Positions 51,501 to 64,000 of a stretch of DNA of 64,000 nucleotides are shown piece after piece (within the stretch, counting starts at the first letter, position 1; each line of letters begins with the position of its first letter). The translations under genes were made by a program, and so were the position numbers. The notes below the pieces were generated by a model. It was given only the letters and a program-made list of their open reading frames with translations. It searched no databases and was not told the origin of the DNA. The stretch comes from Lichenostomus cassidix (taxonomy: Eukaryota; Chordata; Aves; Passeriformes; Meliphagidae): the NCBI GenBank assembly GCA_008360975.2, contig CM039183.1, positions 37,439,850 to 37,503,849 of the forward strand, written 5' to 3'.

Positions 51501-54500
51501 TTGTTGTTCAAATTGTTCATTGGAATGAGTTTTGTGACAAGGAGAGGTTAGCCCTTTGCAGCTGATGTACATATGGTCCCTATCCATAGGAATAAGAAAA
51601 GGAAGCTACAATTAACTACCCTACCCAGCAAACAGAACATAACCTCATTTTTCTTTCTTTATAGTATGCAGGCATAGGTAATTTTCCCCTAGTGTAGTAA
51701 GAATAGTCTTTAGCCTAGTAAGTGTCAACTTTTGACACCCAGATTACAGCAATTAAATGCCTTTGGTGCGAAATTCAAAATTGCAGTTACCAGCAGGAAA
51801 TTTACTTCTCGTCTGTTTAAATACACTGGTGTTTTGTCAGATTATCCTTTTCCCTGCTATTGGAAGGGCATGTGATGAGACAATTTTCACCTCCAGTACA
51901 TGTTCAAATCAATTTTCTATACTATTATGGGGCAGCATCTTTTCTCCACATATCATATTTTAAATCCCAAAATTTATCAGGAATGAAGTATGAGTTCCTA
52001 ATATATTTTGTTCAGGGAACATTATTAATTCTCCGAAATGAACTGCCTTAGAAACTGAAAAGATATATTAAAATAAAGTTTAGATACAAAATAAACTATC
52101 AAATATTAGGAAAGTGGCACAATTAATGCTCTACACATGGCCTTAATTTAGACCTCTGGTGTACTTATGTACAATACAATCTTTAATAATGCAATTGCAC
52201 GGAAATTTTCCACATGACCCTTCCTTCAATCAGTGCGCAAGCTGGGTGTTGCTCTGGGACTAAATTAGCTATTCAATATTTCTTTTCATCCTCTTCATTC
52301 AACACGTAGTCTCACCTTATTTACTGTATAACATCCATTCCCTGCTCTGCATACCTAATTATTAATTTCCTCATGGGCTTTTGTGTGGCACTCATCACTA
52401 CAGTATCTGATGTTTCACAAATATTAATGAATTTATCTTCCAGGACTGTGAGACAAGCTAATAAGACTTTCCTCACTATGCAGCTTGTGAAAGGGGAACA
52501 GAGACCATGGGAATTACCTGTGACCAGAGAGAGAAGTGGGGATCAAAGACAAATTTAGAGTGGCAGGTCCCCAAATTTGCAAAGCCAGACCTCATTCTGA
52601 CAGACTTAATTGTCTCGCTGGCAGAAGGACTCACAGACTGCACCTTACCTCAGTCACAGCTGCCTGTGCTCAGCACCTACCCAGGGCAGGCTTCCACAGC
52701 TGCTGATGGTCCAAGGAACACAGTGCCCAGCTATTAGCTCCTGTAGCCTTTCCCACATCTCCACTTGCCTGACTTAAAGGCATCTGCTTGACTCCAGCTA
52801 ACTTATTTTGTTTTGCTAGATTAAAACTACAGTCCAAAACTGCTGAGAGAAAAACTGGGAGAGCAATTTATCACTAGACAGCAGTAAATCTCAGGGGCCC
52901 TCCATTTGTTATACAGGTTCACTGAAATGTCTGATTCTGGATCCAGATCCTCGGTGTCTCCTGCTTCCCATAATGAAAGTCACTATGCTAATTTTCCACC
53001 TGCTGCCTGGCAGAATTAGAAATGGATTCCCAGAGCTTCTTTGCAACTGGTGCCTCCAGACAAATACAGCTGGGGGCAAGGAGAGAGAAAGAGGGTGTAC
53101 ATATATTTGGGGAATTGAGATTGTAGGTGAGGAAAGTCTCAATTTACCTGCGCAAATTCAGAGTTGAAGTTATCTTCATGGTTATTTTTGTCGTTTTTCT
53201 AGCCAGAAAACTGCTGTTAGAAAAACAAAGCAAAAACCCCAAGTATTACACAATCTTCCAATGATCAACCTAATGTCATAGGTGACTTTCATAATTTTGA
53301 AGATTTTTCTCTTCCCCTCAAAATGCTGTTATTATGTCCTATTGATCATATTTATTGCATACAAGAGAATTTATTGTTAACCCTGCCTCTAAGCAGTTTG
53401 GACTAATATAAAATTTTACAGAACATATCCTCAACATAAAACTCTTCTGCCTTCCCTGCTTTAGCATCATAAAGCTAAACAAAGGTGAGTTTAACTATGC
53501 AGATGAGGTCTTTGAAGTTGCAAATACCTTTTATCTGCCACTCAGAGAGTGTTGGCTTTTCAGGGGGAAAAAGGGTGAGCAAGTTAGGATGTATGTTGTC
53601 TCTGGCGACCTCAACAGCTAGCAAGAAAACTTTTCACAGAAGAGAATTTTTCCAAATGACAGCACATTCCTGACTACCTCAAATGGATCCAAATGACTAG
53701 AGCACCCTAAAAAGACTAACAAGCCTGTCTTGAATCTTGCAGCAAGCGTATACTTGTACTCCTGCACACACAGAGACTATAGATGCATTTCATAGAGGCA
53801 ATGCATTAAAGACAAGGATCACTGGGAAAGACAAAACACAGAGACCTAAAACTAGGGATTCTTCAGCCTAGCTGATTTCTACACTCTCAGGTTTACTGAC
53901 TCACACAGGACAGAATGAAAGCTCAAGAATTAGTTCCTCTGATAAACAGCTCACCTTTCCATCAGTCTGACACAAAGTGCTATCTCTGTCCTAAAAAGCC
54001 AAAATGCTCTGTGATGGAGAGAAGGGAGGAGGAGATGAATCACCCAAGTAGTGATGGCTGGAGACTATTTTCTAGCAGAGACCCAGAGAAGGTATTATGT
54101 CTTCACAGGGTGCTGAAAAGCATTTCTTTCAACAACCATACAGAGGCTCCCACCATATTTTTGTCTTCCTGTGTGTGCCTAGCCACGTATTTTCCTTATT
54201 CAGGCATGCCCATGAGGAGCATTGCTGACACTGCAAGGGGAATCCTTCCCCTCTGTGCCCTAGCAGATACATTTTAGGGGTCCTTTCACAGTAGCACAGG
54301 TGGGAGGGTCACTTGATAGCTCTCTGAATCAGCTCTCAGCACCCCAGGCAGCAGGGCCACATTATGACCAGAAGCACATGTGAGTTGTATGATCTGCGCT
54401 TCAAAACTCTGTCAAAGCACACAACTGTCAGCACCAAAGCTTTCAGCAGATTCAGCAGTCGCTGGATCAGACCCAGAGCATTTTCTCCCTCTCACCCAAA

Positions 54501-57500
54501 GCATCCCAGGCCCTGGCCCTAGGGTCCCTCAACCTTTTAACTTGAAGCTGTGGGGTTTTTTACAGCAGTTTCAGCTATGAAGTCATAAAGACACATCTTT
54601 TTTATTGTCTTGGAATATGTTTTCTACCTAAACAATTTGGGTAATTAGAGAGCTTTATTTTCCCCCAGTCAAGTATTAAATTTCTTTCTCATTTCCCAAC
54701 TTTATCTCCACCTACTACATTTAATGCATTTCCATGTCAGTTCTGCTGTAGCTCTAACACTTTCTATTCTACTTGCTTGGGAAAATAAGCAAATAGCATT
54801 CAGCCAGCTTGTTCATGCTACTTTATAGCTTGCTGTGGTCATTCATTTTTAGCTGAACTGTTTCTTCCAGATAAACACAAGGTAGGTGCTCTGCTTTAAA
54901 GCCCAGAGTGACTCACAAAAATCCATTGGATCTGCCAGATGTGTCCTTTCTAACCAAGTACTCTGCAGCAGGGCTCCACCAGCAGCACTCTGTCCTCCTC
55001 TACTCCCATGTCCAGGTAGGCAAACACCTCTCTAGGTCCAGGATTTTTATTTTCAATTATTGTTATAACACAGCAATCTCATCTGTATGCCAAAATTTTC
55101 TTTGAAATATCGCCTCCTGTTGCTAAATATGTAGCTAATCCCACATCTCTGCTATTCCAGTTGATAAGGTGCAGGGTGTCCAGACTTCTCTGGTCTTCCA
55201 TTAAGAAGGTGCTAGAAGCTCCTGTGTCCCTCCTTGCTACCTTTTTTCTCCCCATCAAAAGCAAGAAGACAAATAAGCAGCATTCTTTCCACTTTCTCAC
55301 TGCCTTACACACAAACAAACAAAAAAATAATTTTACTTTTTATCCGTGTTTTTGTATGGGGTGAAAAAACCAGTATCAGTTATGGATGACCCAAGTACAT
55401 CAACCATCAGATTTCATTATAGTGAAATGCCACACCAGCTTATTAGTTGGGATTTTACTTTGCTATTTCTCACAAAACAGAAAAATTTTGCTAGCAGTTG
55501 CCCATGTTGAAATGTTAGAATTTTTTTTCTTTCAGCAAACAGACAACTATTTCTCTACTTGGAAAGTTTCTAATTAAAAGTTAGGCTTCTCTCTCTTTTC
55601 CCTTTGAAAGTAACATAAATTATAAATAACTGACTAGTCATTCATTGTCTCTAATGCACAAACCCAAATATACTTTCTCCAGTTTTTCCAACTTTACTGT
55701 CAGAGGGACTTTTTATATTTGGGTTGGGAGGAGACAGGCTGCTTGAGAAGTCTGATGAAACCCCAAGACTGGAAATGCTCTGTCCCTTACCTACAGAAAG
55801 TACATTATGAAGAAAGTATCAATGCAATCAAAGCCACCACACAGTATGGGCTCCTTCAAATGATGCTCCCCATGACATGGTGCAGTTTTTTTAAATACAA
55901 GGTAATGCAGTGCTCATGCTAGGTCTGTCTTGGGCCTCTGTGAAGCAGATGCTGTCAATCATTTCAGACTTTGTTGAATTGAATGTAACATCTGCAATAC
56001 AGATGTTTACAGTTTTCCAGCAAAGATAAAACTGAGACAGCCTAGAGCATTAGACTCCCCTTGAACTATGGATTTGAAAGAGCTGGGTAATTACATTCTG
56101 GTCATTAAGAATTTGTTTTTCTATGATACTAATCATGCTATCATCAAAGAATTAAAGGCCTCAGTCCCTTACTTTAAAAAGAAAAGGAAAAAACTAGAAA
56201 AAGCACAATATCATCAGGGTTTGGAGCCTGAAACTACTGCCGCCATGAAAAACTTTACTGTCACGTGCTCGACTGAAGTAGCTGCTTACAGAAAGCTCTG
56301 TCCCAGCTCTATATCATTCTTGTGTCAGTGAGACTTGGTAGGTGCTAATAAGGGAGCTACAGCCTTTAACTCTGGATTCAAACCAAGAAACAGCATGGAT
56401 GTAAATAAGTATTGACAGAAATGACCAGTCAGTGGGTGTTCAGTGAGGAAAAGCATTCCTAGCTGCAGATGGCTCATCTTACACCTCCTCATTGTGAGAC
56501 ACTGAATTGGCAATTCCAGGAGAACATTCCCGGTCAGGGGATTTTGGCACCTCTGTGTCTGGTAGGGATCATAATAATGAGCAATGCAGGCGGAGGAGCC
56601 TTGGGAGTCACATCCTCTCTGGTGCTTCAGCCTCAGGACTCCTTTCATCCATCCATTCTCCCACAGTTGGTTTACAAATATTTTTCCTGGCACTGTGCTG
56701 AAGGGATGCTCCATACTGCCCTGTCTGTCTCTTCTCGACTCACATCTGAAGCATGCACCTTCCCCCATATCCTGCATTACTCCTCAATGGTAAGAGGTGA
56801 GGCTACACTCTCCTCCCTGGCAGCAGCACCCCAGAGTTCCTGGCCTACACATGCTCCTTCAGTACTCTTCATATTCAGACTTGTCAATATTTCTCTATGC
56901 ACATTTACAGGGGATCCACAAACCCCTTTTAACCAAATTCAAGGACTAGGAACCCGCCATTTGGGGCAAAGGAAATTCTTTCTTCTTCTGTTTTTTATAA
57001 CGTCTATTCCCTTCTTTCTTGTGCTGTCCTTCCCCTGCCACCTTCACAAACCTGCCTGGGTTTCTCCCCACCCACAGCCTCCATACTAGGTTTTCCCCTT
57101 TACCCCTCTTGTTCTGTGGAGAAGTTGCTCAAAAATTTTCTGACATGTGACAAAATAGTAACTTTGTTCAGCTGGTGTGGGCTTACACTCAACACATTTT
57201 ATATGGTGCTTAAGAATATGCTAAAAATTATTCATAGTGTATTTACAACTATAGTAGTTGCACATTGTCAGTCCTCAGATCCCCGGCAGAGATGGGACCT
57301 AAAGCCTTGATTTGGCAAGCATCACTACTTTCACTTAACAGATGGCAAAACTTAAGCTACAACTTGCCTGAATTTGAGTGGTTTTTAAAGAAATGGAAAA
57401 AAAAAAAAAGACAAAACAGATTTCAGGTTTCTTTTTTAATTCACAGTTAATATTTTTCACCTTCCCTTCTTGTAAGCACCCATTTGTCTCTAGGTAAGAT

Positions 57501-60500
57501 GTGGATTCTGTCATAGAAGGAAACATACTACTACCAGAAAAATCTGACAGAGTTGTAGTTTCTGCTGTAAGTACTTCTGCCAAATCAGCACCCAGAGACC
57601 AGATGCTCCCTGCTTTCAGACCAGCTCCTAAATTTTCTTTAGGTTAAAATCAGGTTATCTCAGCTCACTAGTCTAAAATTGTTCAAGTTAACATGTTATC
57701 TGCCACAAAGGGTAGCAAAGCCTTCTTGTACCATTCCCACTAGGTGATCCTGAAAGGCAAAATCCTTGATTAAACACTGCAAGCTTTTTGTCACTGCCCT
57801 TTTTCTAAACTGACCTTTTTTCTTTTGTTTTTAGTGGAAGTAACAGCCCCCTAACACCACACACCAACCTTTGAGTCGACTCCATCTTGAATTCACTCTA
57901 AAAGTTTTTACTTCTACACTGTCTGCCCTGCTCCTGCCCACCCTCTCCTTCTCCTCTTCGTGACAAGGATTTTTAGGGGGACAACAGTACAATTGTTCTG
58001 ACAGTGCATCAGTTCCCAACTATGGGAAGCTGGAACAACCTCTGATTCTTCTGTCTAAGATCTGCTGTTTGTACACTTTGCTCTTCCATTCAGCCCATTG
58101 ACCTACCTCCCTTATCTTCCATCTATAATTAAGAGAGATTAAGGAAGCTGACTTATTACAAAAGGAAATAAACAAAAGGGATCAGAGATGAGTTGAAGAG
58201 TAGTGTGGAAAAAGAAAACAATCAGTAGTCTCCCTCTCGAGAAGGTCATCCCAAGGAAGGGCAAGAGCAAAATCAATGAATTTTGGCTCAGCAGTGGTGG
58301 GAGTCAATCCATCAGGCAAACTGATGGCAGCCAGTCAGGCTCTCACAGACACCACCTGTCGCTGCCAGCAAAATGTCAAATTTATGAATTCATTTCCATA
58401 GCAAGATAGCACTCCCCCAGGGCAGCACTGAACAGTTTCACAGCTTCTAGAGCAACCTACTGAGCAGGGAGAGAAGAGGCAGCTCTTCTTCCCCACCAAC
58501 TGTGGCAAGCTGTATTTCAGAGGAATGGAAGTATGGACCACATCCAGAGTCACACTTTTTTTAGCATTTGGTTTCTTTAAGCTGGGGTCCTTAAATCAAG
58601 ATGCATTTAAGACATACCCCAATTTCCCACTTGTGTGTCATTAATGAGAGCAAAATGTTACACCTGTATTTCTCTCACCCCAGAGTTTAATTTCCCTAGT
58701 TGCATCAAATTCCTCACAGGTGAAGGTGACAGTGTTCACTTCAACTAGCTACATCCAAGTGAAAATTTAGCTCATATTCACTATAGTTCTAGCTCCTTGT
58801 TAAGAGTCTTGTCGTGACAGGGCTGATTCCCTTCAGTTAGTTCAGAGAGCATACTTTCAGTGATTGTCATTCATCACAGTAGACAGTGGTGACAGAAACT
58901 TCCATGAAGTTCTCTGCTCACCCACACAGAGACAAGCACCTATCTTTCCAGCACAACAAGTGGAAGAACCCTGTATTTTTCTCTTCCTTTCTACTTTTCA
59001 TCTATCTTCATAGTATTATCAGGGTGATATTCACTATAAGACAGTGTCACCTGAATCTCTGGAAGTGACAAATTTTAGCACAGAAATACTTTCAGGAACC
59101 TTATTTAAAATGTTTTCAATTGGAAATGCAACAGACTGAGCTGAGATATAGGCGAGCAGATAGTCCAATTGCAGCCTGAACTTTAATTTTGTCCAGTAAG
59201 GCATATATTAGATCATTAGAGACAGTTTTCAAGTTTAGAAAGATTTCAAGCTGGGGGAAGGAGGGCATAATCCTTGACTAAAAACTTTGGGGACACAATT
59301 TTAAATTAATGCCAAAGTTTTGATTAAGTAGAGTGCTTGGCCCAAATTCTCCAAATGTTTCACACTTCTCTACTTTTATAAAGGTATAATTCCACCATTT
59401 AGGTTCTCCTGACATCCTCAGAAATCATCAATTACCAGCTGTCTAACACCCCAGGTTGTCTAGTTCCAAGAGCCCCCAAGCTCATAGGCATGAGTTAGTG
59501 GAAAAAATGACGAAGAAGTGTCACAGTGATGCCAGCCAACTCCCAAGTGAAGGAGGTTATTGCCAGTGGAGGAGGATTTAAGTGAGGATACTTAGCACTA
59601 AATCTTTCAAAACAGGCACACACATTCTTCCTATGTAGGATGTCCAAAACCAGACATGAACTGATGGGAAGGCAACACCCTACATGGCCCCTTTTAGCTT
59701 TGTCAGAACTGATTTGATGGCATTTCACCCTGCTAGCAGTAGATGTGAGTTCAGACTGACTGAAGTTTTAGCCCCAAAGTTCTTCAAGCAGGACTGGCAG
59801 ACTGGGGAGAGGAACTTGCTGGTGTAAGAGCTCCAGGATCACACAGAAATCTGATACACCCCAGGGCAGAGAGAGCTCACTGAATGCTTGTTACACATCC
59901 AGCGGTGTAACTACTCTGAAACACAGGATCACATAGTGAGGACACACCATCAGAGGTGCATGGTTCACCATGAAACCTAGTGTGGAGCCTTCACATTCTT
60001 ATTTTTTTACATATGCTGGAGTTAGATAGCTAAAACAAAATTCTCATTTCATGGCAAGCTCTATGTTACCTCCCTCGGTATCCTCATTTCTGAAATTTGT
60101 ACAAAAACATAGAGAGAGCTCTCTGTTTTGCCAACATTTTAATGCTTTGATAAAAGGTATATGATGACAAATAATGCTAACTTCCTTCACAGAAGGAGAC
60201 ACGAAAACAAATCCTCACACTTACAGTGTGAGACAGTGCTTAACAAGACTCTACATCTTTAAACTGATATTGTTAATCTACTTAAAATATATGCCTTTCA
60301 GGGTTTGTGTGGTTTGGGGTTCTTTTTAATCTCCTTTAAAATTAATATATATTAATTCTGAATTTACACTCACTGTATGTATTAACCTGGTTGAAGGAAT
60401 AATTGTAAGGTACTTTGTCTTAATTATGGCACCATGATACAGAGCAGTTAAATATCCATATAATTTTATATTGTTGCCCTGAAGGCCCTCACTTGAAGTC

Positions 60501-61179
60501 AACCTTTTTTTTCTTTTCTTTTCTTATTTTTTAAGCAAGACTTAATTTGTAAGTGTTAAAAAGTAGGGAAAATTACTTCACCCTAGTTCCTTTGTATTTT
60601 TCTCCTACTTTTATTCTCACTTTTGAAGATTAATATAAATGAGTATAGAAAAGTGTCTCTCCAGTTAATTGTGCTTTAGGGAACTTTATTCTCTCCTCCC
60701 TCCCCCAAATTCTATTTTAAGGCCCAGTCTCATTCCCTTGTTCATTAAGAAACATTAGGAAACAGCCAACTGTATCATATAGCAGCTGATTCTTCCTTTC
60801 ATGCATGTCCCCAGCTCACCCTCTTTGCATTGTATAACTGAAAGACAATTCAACTTCAAATAGGTTCCTTTGAAAACACAACTGATGAGTACCTTTTTTT
60901 AATTTTGCTTTTCCTTGATTGCCATGTCAAATTACCTTGACACCGACTAACTTTACCTTCTCACATAGAAAAATAAAAAACACATTTCCAGTGTCAGTTT
61001 TCCTTGTAAGGCTCCAGTTTTCAAACAGACCCTTCTGATCCCAACATTTTATACACTGATTCAGGAGGGAGCCCATAATCTGAGAGCATCTGTCCCAAGC
61101 ATTTAACAAAACAGAATTCATACCTATTTCTTCTTCTAGCACCTTCAAAGTCCTTTTATGGTTGCACTCATCCCTCTTT
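45594..61179. other. Long non-coding stretch, no gene recognised
   Basis: About 15.6 kb in which no gene, RNA gene or named repeat could be supported. The longest ORF of the window, 206 codons on + (56469-57089), lies here, and a 150-codon minus ORF (56325-56777) overlaps it. Neither has a known domain. Slightly GC-richer patches occur at about 52550-52780, 54000-54540 and 56470-57090. Simple sequence is limited to short A or T runs (for example near 57399-57411) and a CAAA-type run near 55311-55330. Confidence 0.5.
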
Positions 61180-61356
61180 GACAATAACTCTTGATCATCT
61201 TCCTGGTCCTACTCTGGACTCATTCCAATAAGTCCACACCCTTCTTATACTGGTAGCTCCAGAATAAGAGCCAGTTCTCCAGGCTGGGTCTCATGAGAGC
61301 AGAGTAAATGGGCAGAATAACTTCCCTCAACCTGCTGGCCGCTCCTACATCTATGT
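61178..61356 (-). mobile_element. CR1 LINE reverse-transcriptase C-terminal fragment
   Basis: Read on the minus strand from about 61327, one frame gives REVILPIYSALMRPSLE, then WLLFWSYQYKKGVDLLE, a single stop, and VQSRTRKMIKS. This follows the CR1 segment REVILPLYSALVRPHLEYC...FWSPQYKKD...VQRRATKMIRG almost codon by codon for about 50 codons. The sequence upstream, GGAGCGGCCAGCAGG, also fits. Similarity stops at about 61178, short of the usual SYEERLR segment and 3' untranslated end. The copy is inactive. Confidence 0.85.
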
Positions 61357-64000
61357 GTCAAAAAATCAATCTTTGTTCTGTCGGCTGGTGTAGCTGGGGG
61401 AAACATCTATGTCATCTAAGTTTTAAATAATGTGCTTTTTAAGGGTTTGTGGATTTCACTGTATTTTGTTTCTCATTTGCAAAATGTATTCATGTGTTCA
61501 AGGTTTAGAGGGGTCTTTTTGCTTCACACCTCTGTTTTTTACCTCTAAAATAAAGAATCATACATGTAAGAATCTAAAATCTAATCTTTTCCCTAAATAA
61601 AGGAATTTTTTTTATAGGTGATGGTTTTTGGTTTTTCTTAGAAACTTACTATTTACTCAAGGAAGAGTACAAGACCAAAAAAAAAGCAACAAACACTAAA
61701 TCACCACAGGAGTGATTTTTCTGGTAAACACATAATTCCTTGTGACTAAGTATAACAGTATGGGTTAGGCCATCAGCCAGGTGTGTCAGGAATAAAGATT
61801 TGCTCAGGGTAACAGCTAATGCTGTTAATACAACAATAAAGAGTTGTTTTCTCTGAGAACTGAGCCAGCAGCACAAAGCTAGGTCCAGAGTCACGAGCAC
61901 ATCCTGCCCATTTTCTCCACTACAGGCTTTCAACCTCCAACCTCTTTGTGCTCTCTCCACACTTATTTTAAATTATTGTGGAAAACCAAAGAAACCACAT
62001 GCACACACATTTTCACGCTTTTCTTCACAGTCTTCTGCCAGTTTATAATAACATGGCATTTCTCTGTGATACTGGATGACATGAAAGACAGAAAGGCAAT
62101 TTACTAAAACAAATAGTACAGCAATTGATCTGCAGCAGCTGTTAAATGCCTAAGCCAGGAAGAGCCTCAGTGAGTTATCAGCCCATGGAACACTGCAGAT
62201 GCAAGTCACTGCTTCCATCTACAATGCAGACTTGTCAAGGTGAGTCATAAGTCTTACTGAGTCAAAGCTCCTGGTGACCTCCTTATGGGATCCAAAATAG
62301 AAAACTGAGCTCTTAAGACTGGAAGAGAAAACACTGATGAACAGTTAGGGACTCCCAAGTTCTTATGGGTGCAAAGAGTGGCCTCCACCAGAGTGAGGAT
62401 ATTGGGCATTAGTCTCATCTGCTGAGTTAAGCCCTACTAATCTTGGGCCCAGCTGTGTCTCTGATCACAGGCAGAGCACTCTGCCCAGTGATAATTTCCA
62501 GCAGTAATGAGTGACTTTGCAGAACCTGTACTGAAAGGAAGTAGATAGTATAAAAGCTTTTGTCCAGTTTGAAATGCTGAAGACCAGAGGGTATTTCTTC
62601 CCAAGATACTGATTACATTGTTTAAACTAGAAAGGCTTTTTTTGTTTGAGTTTTTTAAATCAATATAGCTAGATATCTATTTCTTTAAAAATTGCACCCA
62701 CCTAGCTAAAACCTTAATTTTAAAAGTAAAATTCTTCAGAAGATTAATATTTTTGTACACCTATACTAAAAATCAGCTTTCTCAGGAGGTAGTTTAGCAC
62801 TTTGTTTTTTTCTTTAATGGGTTATTAAGATCATTAACATTCCAAGTGACTATTTTGCAGTACTATTAGTCTATATTATGTGGTAGAATTAAGGAGAGTT
62901 CTATTAAAACCAAGGTTTGCTTTATTTCTTTCAATTCTCTATGGTGAACTCAAATACCAAGAAATAGAAGGCACTTTTATCAGACTGCTCATGTGAAGCA
63001 AGAAAAGTGGGAGGAGGGAAGCAGCTTCAAAACTTTCTTTCCAGTCTTCTGTTTATTTCTTCAACTTAGTCAACTCTGCAGGGGGAATACCTTCTTATTT
63101 TTCTTCCCATCAGTGACAGCTGCAATAAGTCATAGTATATGCCTACTCCAAGCAAGCACTTTTGTCTCTTGCCTACCACCATTTTCACAGGTTTATTCAA
63201 TGCTACCTCAGCCTACCTATTGCCCACATAACGAGGCAGAAGATAATTACCATGGGTAATAATTTTAATACTTAGCAGAAATGAAGAGATTCAAATGCTT
63301 GGACATAACACACAATTTTGTCATTATATTCTGTCAACTAGCCATTACCATGCCATCACAAATCTCCAAGAAGTAAATAAACAAATGATTGTGCTTACCT
63401 GTCAGGCTCCAGCTGGAAAGCTTTTGAATAAACTACACTAAGATATTGTTTCAACTTGGTGAGTTAAAAAAAAAAAGTAAATTGCAACTTGCTGTATGTT
63501 GTAGAGGTACTCTCACCCTTCTGATGATTTTTGAGTAGGACTTTAGCCATTAACATATTAGGATGTTTTCCATGTGAGTTACACAGGGCTACTTTTTGCC
63601 AAAGGAAAAATCCAGGTACCTTCAGATATCAAGAACTTTATCCCCCAAAGTAGAAATACCCAATCTTAATTACATTAATTACTCTATGGAAATACTCCTT
63701 GCTCTTTATTTATAGTAGAGACTTGCCAGCCAAGGTGTCATTCTTTGGTCATCTAAATTACTATAACTGAATGTGAAACTCATGGAAGCTAGCCACTCTC
63801 TAGCAGTTTAAATAGCCATCCATCACTCTTCTGAGATATCTATCATTGTTCAAAGAATGGTGTCCCATTACAACCTTAACAGACTCTTTAGGACAACCAG
63901 GCAATAGTAAATGTCTACAGCTCAGCTCTGAACCTCTCACCTGGGTAACAAAGCCATGATTGTTTCACTGCAGTGAAAATCATAATCAGTATAAAAGTTC
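61357..64000. other. Non-coding DNA, no gene recognised
   Basis: No gene or named repeat was found in the last 2.6 kb. ORFs (61649-61960 on minus, 62993-63259 on plus) are about 90-100 codons long and lack recognisable motifs. A short A11 run lies near 63467-63477. Confidence 0.5.

Noticed and set aside
60927..61184. 85-codon minus ORF that runs out of the CR1 fragment
   Set aside because: Only its first few codons touch the CR1 match, in a region where the homology ends. The remainder has no recognisable identity.
1..64000. tRNA genes, snRNAs, CRISPR arrays, bacterial-type operons
   Set aside because: No B-box-like GGTTCGAATCC words, no repeat-spacer arrays and no tight runs of long ORFs were seen. 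The composition and repeats are those of a bird nuclear genome.

Overview
The window looks like ordinary nuclear DNA from a bird. It is AT-rich and CpG-poor by eye, and its interspersed repeats are of avian type: decayed CR1 LINE pieces and one long terminal repeat (LTR) resembling a family I remember from Neoaves, with no mammalian Alu, L1 or B1. I found no exon, tRNA, snRNA or other gene that I can defend. The open reading frames present are short, overlap on both strands, resemble no family I know, and are what chance gives in 64 kb. The window is therefore either intergenic (a gene-poor block) or lies inside a very long intron. The sequence alone does not decide which.

Layout. 1-19.4 kb: unique-looking AT-rich DNA with a small nest of inverted repeats near 2.8 kb, a doubtful ancient repeat at 2.44-2.68 kb, and a somewhat GC-richer stretch at 18.1-19.4 kb. 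19.48-19.55 kb: a CR1 3' end. 20,038-20,256: an uninterrupted 219-nt polypyrimidine tract built of consecutive blocks of different 2-, 5- and 6-nt units. 24.8-25.05 kb and 29.6-29.75 kb: two more CR1 3' ends, the second followed by an AT-rich alternating stretch. 36.85 kb: a 45-codon ORF with a leader-like hydrophobic start, probably chance. 39.74-39.80 kb: a GATA/GACA microsatellite. 42.6-43.7 kb: a long decayed CR1 on the + strand, with reverse-transcriptase motifs and an apparent nested insertion of another old repeat. 44,476-45,588: a solo LTR with TGTG...CACA ends, a probable 5-bp target duplication, an AATAAA and an internal ~40-bp tandem array. 61.18-61.36 kb: a CR1 reverse-transcriptase C-terminal fragment on the - strand that lacks the usual CR1 3' end. 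The rest holds only short simple repeats.

No undescribed gene system is visible. The most noteworthy items are the structured polypyrimidine tract, the solo LTR with its internal repeat ladder, and the nested CR1 fossil. Family names are from memory of consensus sequences, and no database search was possible.
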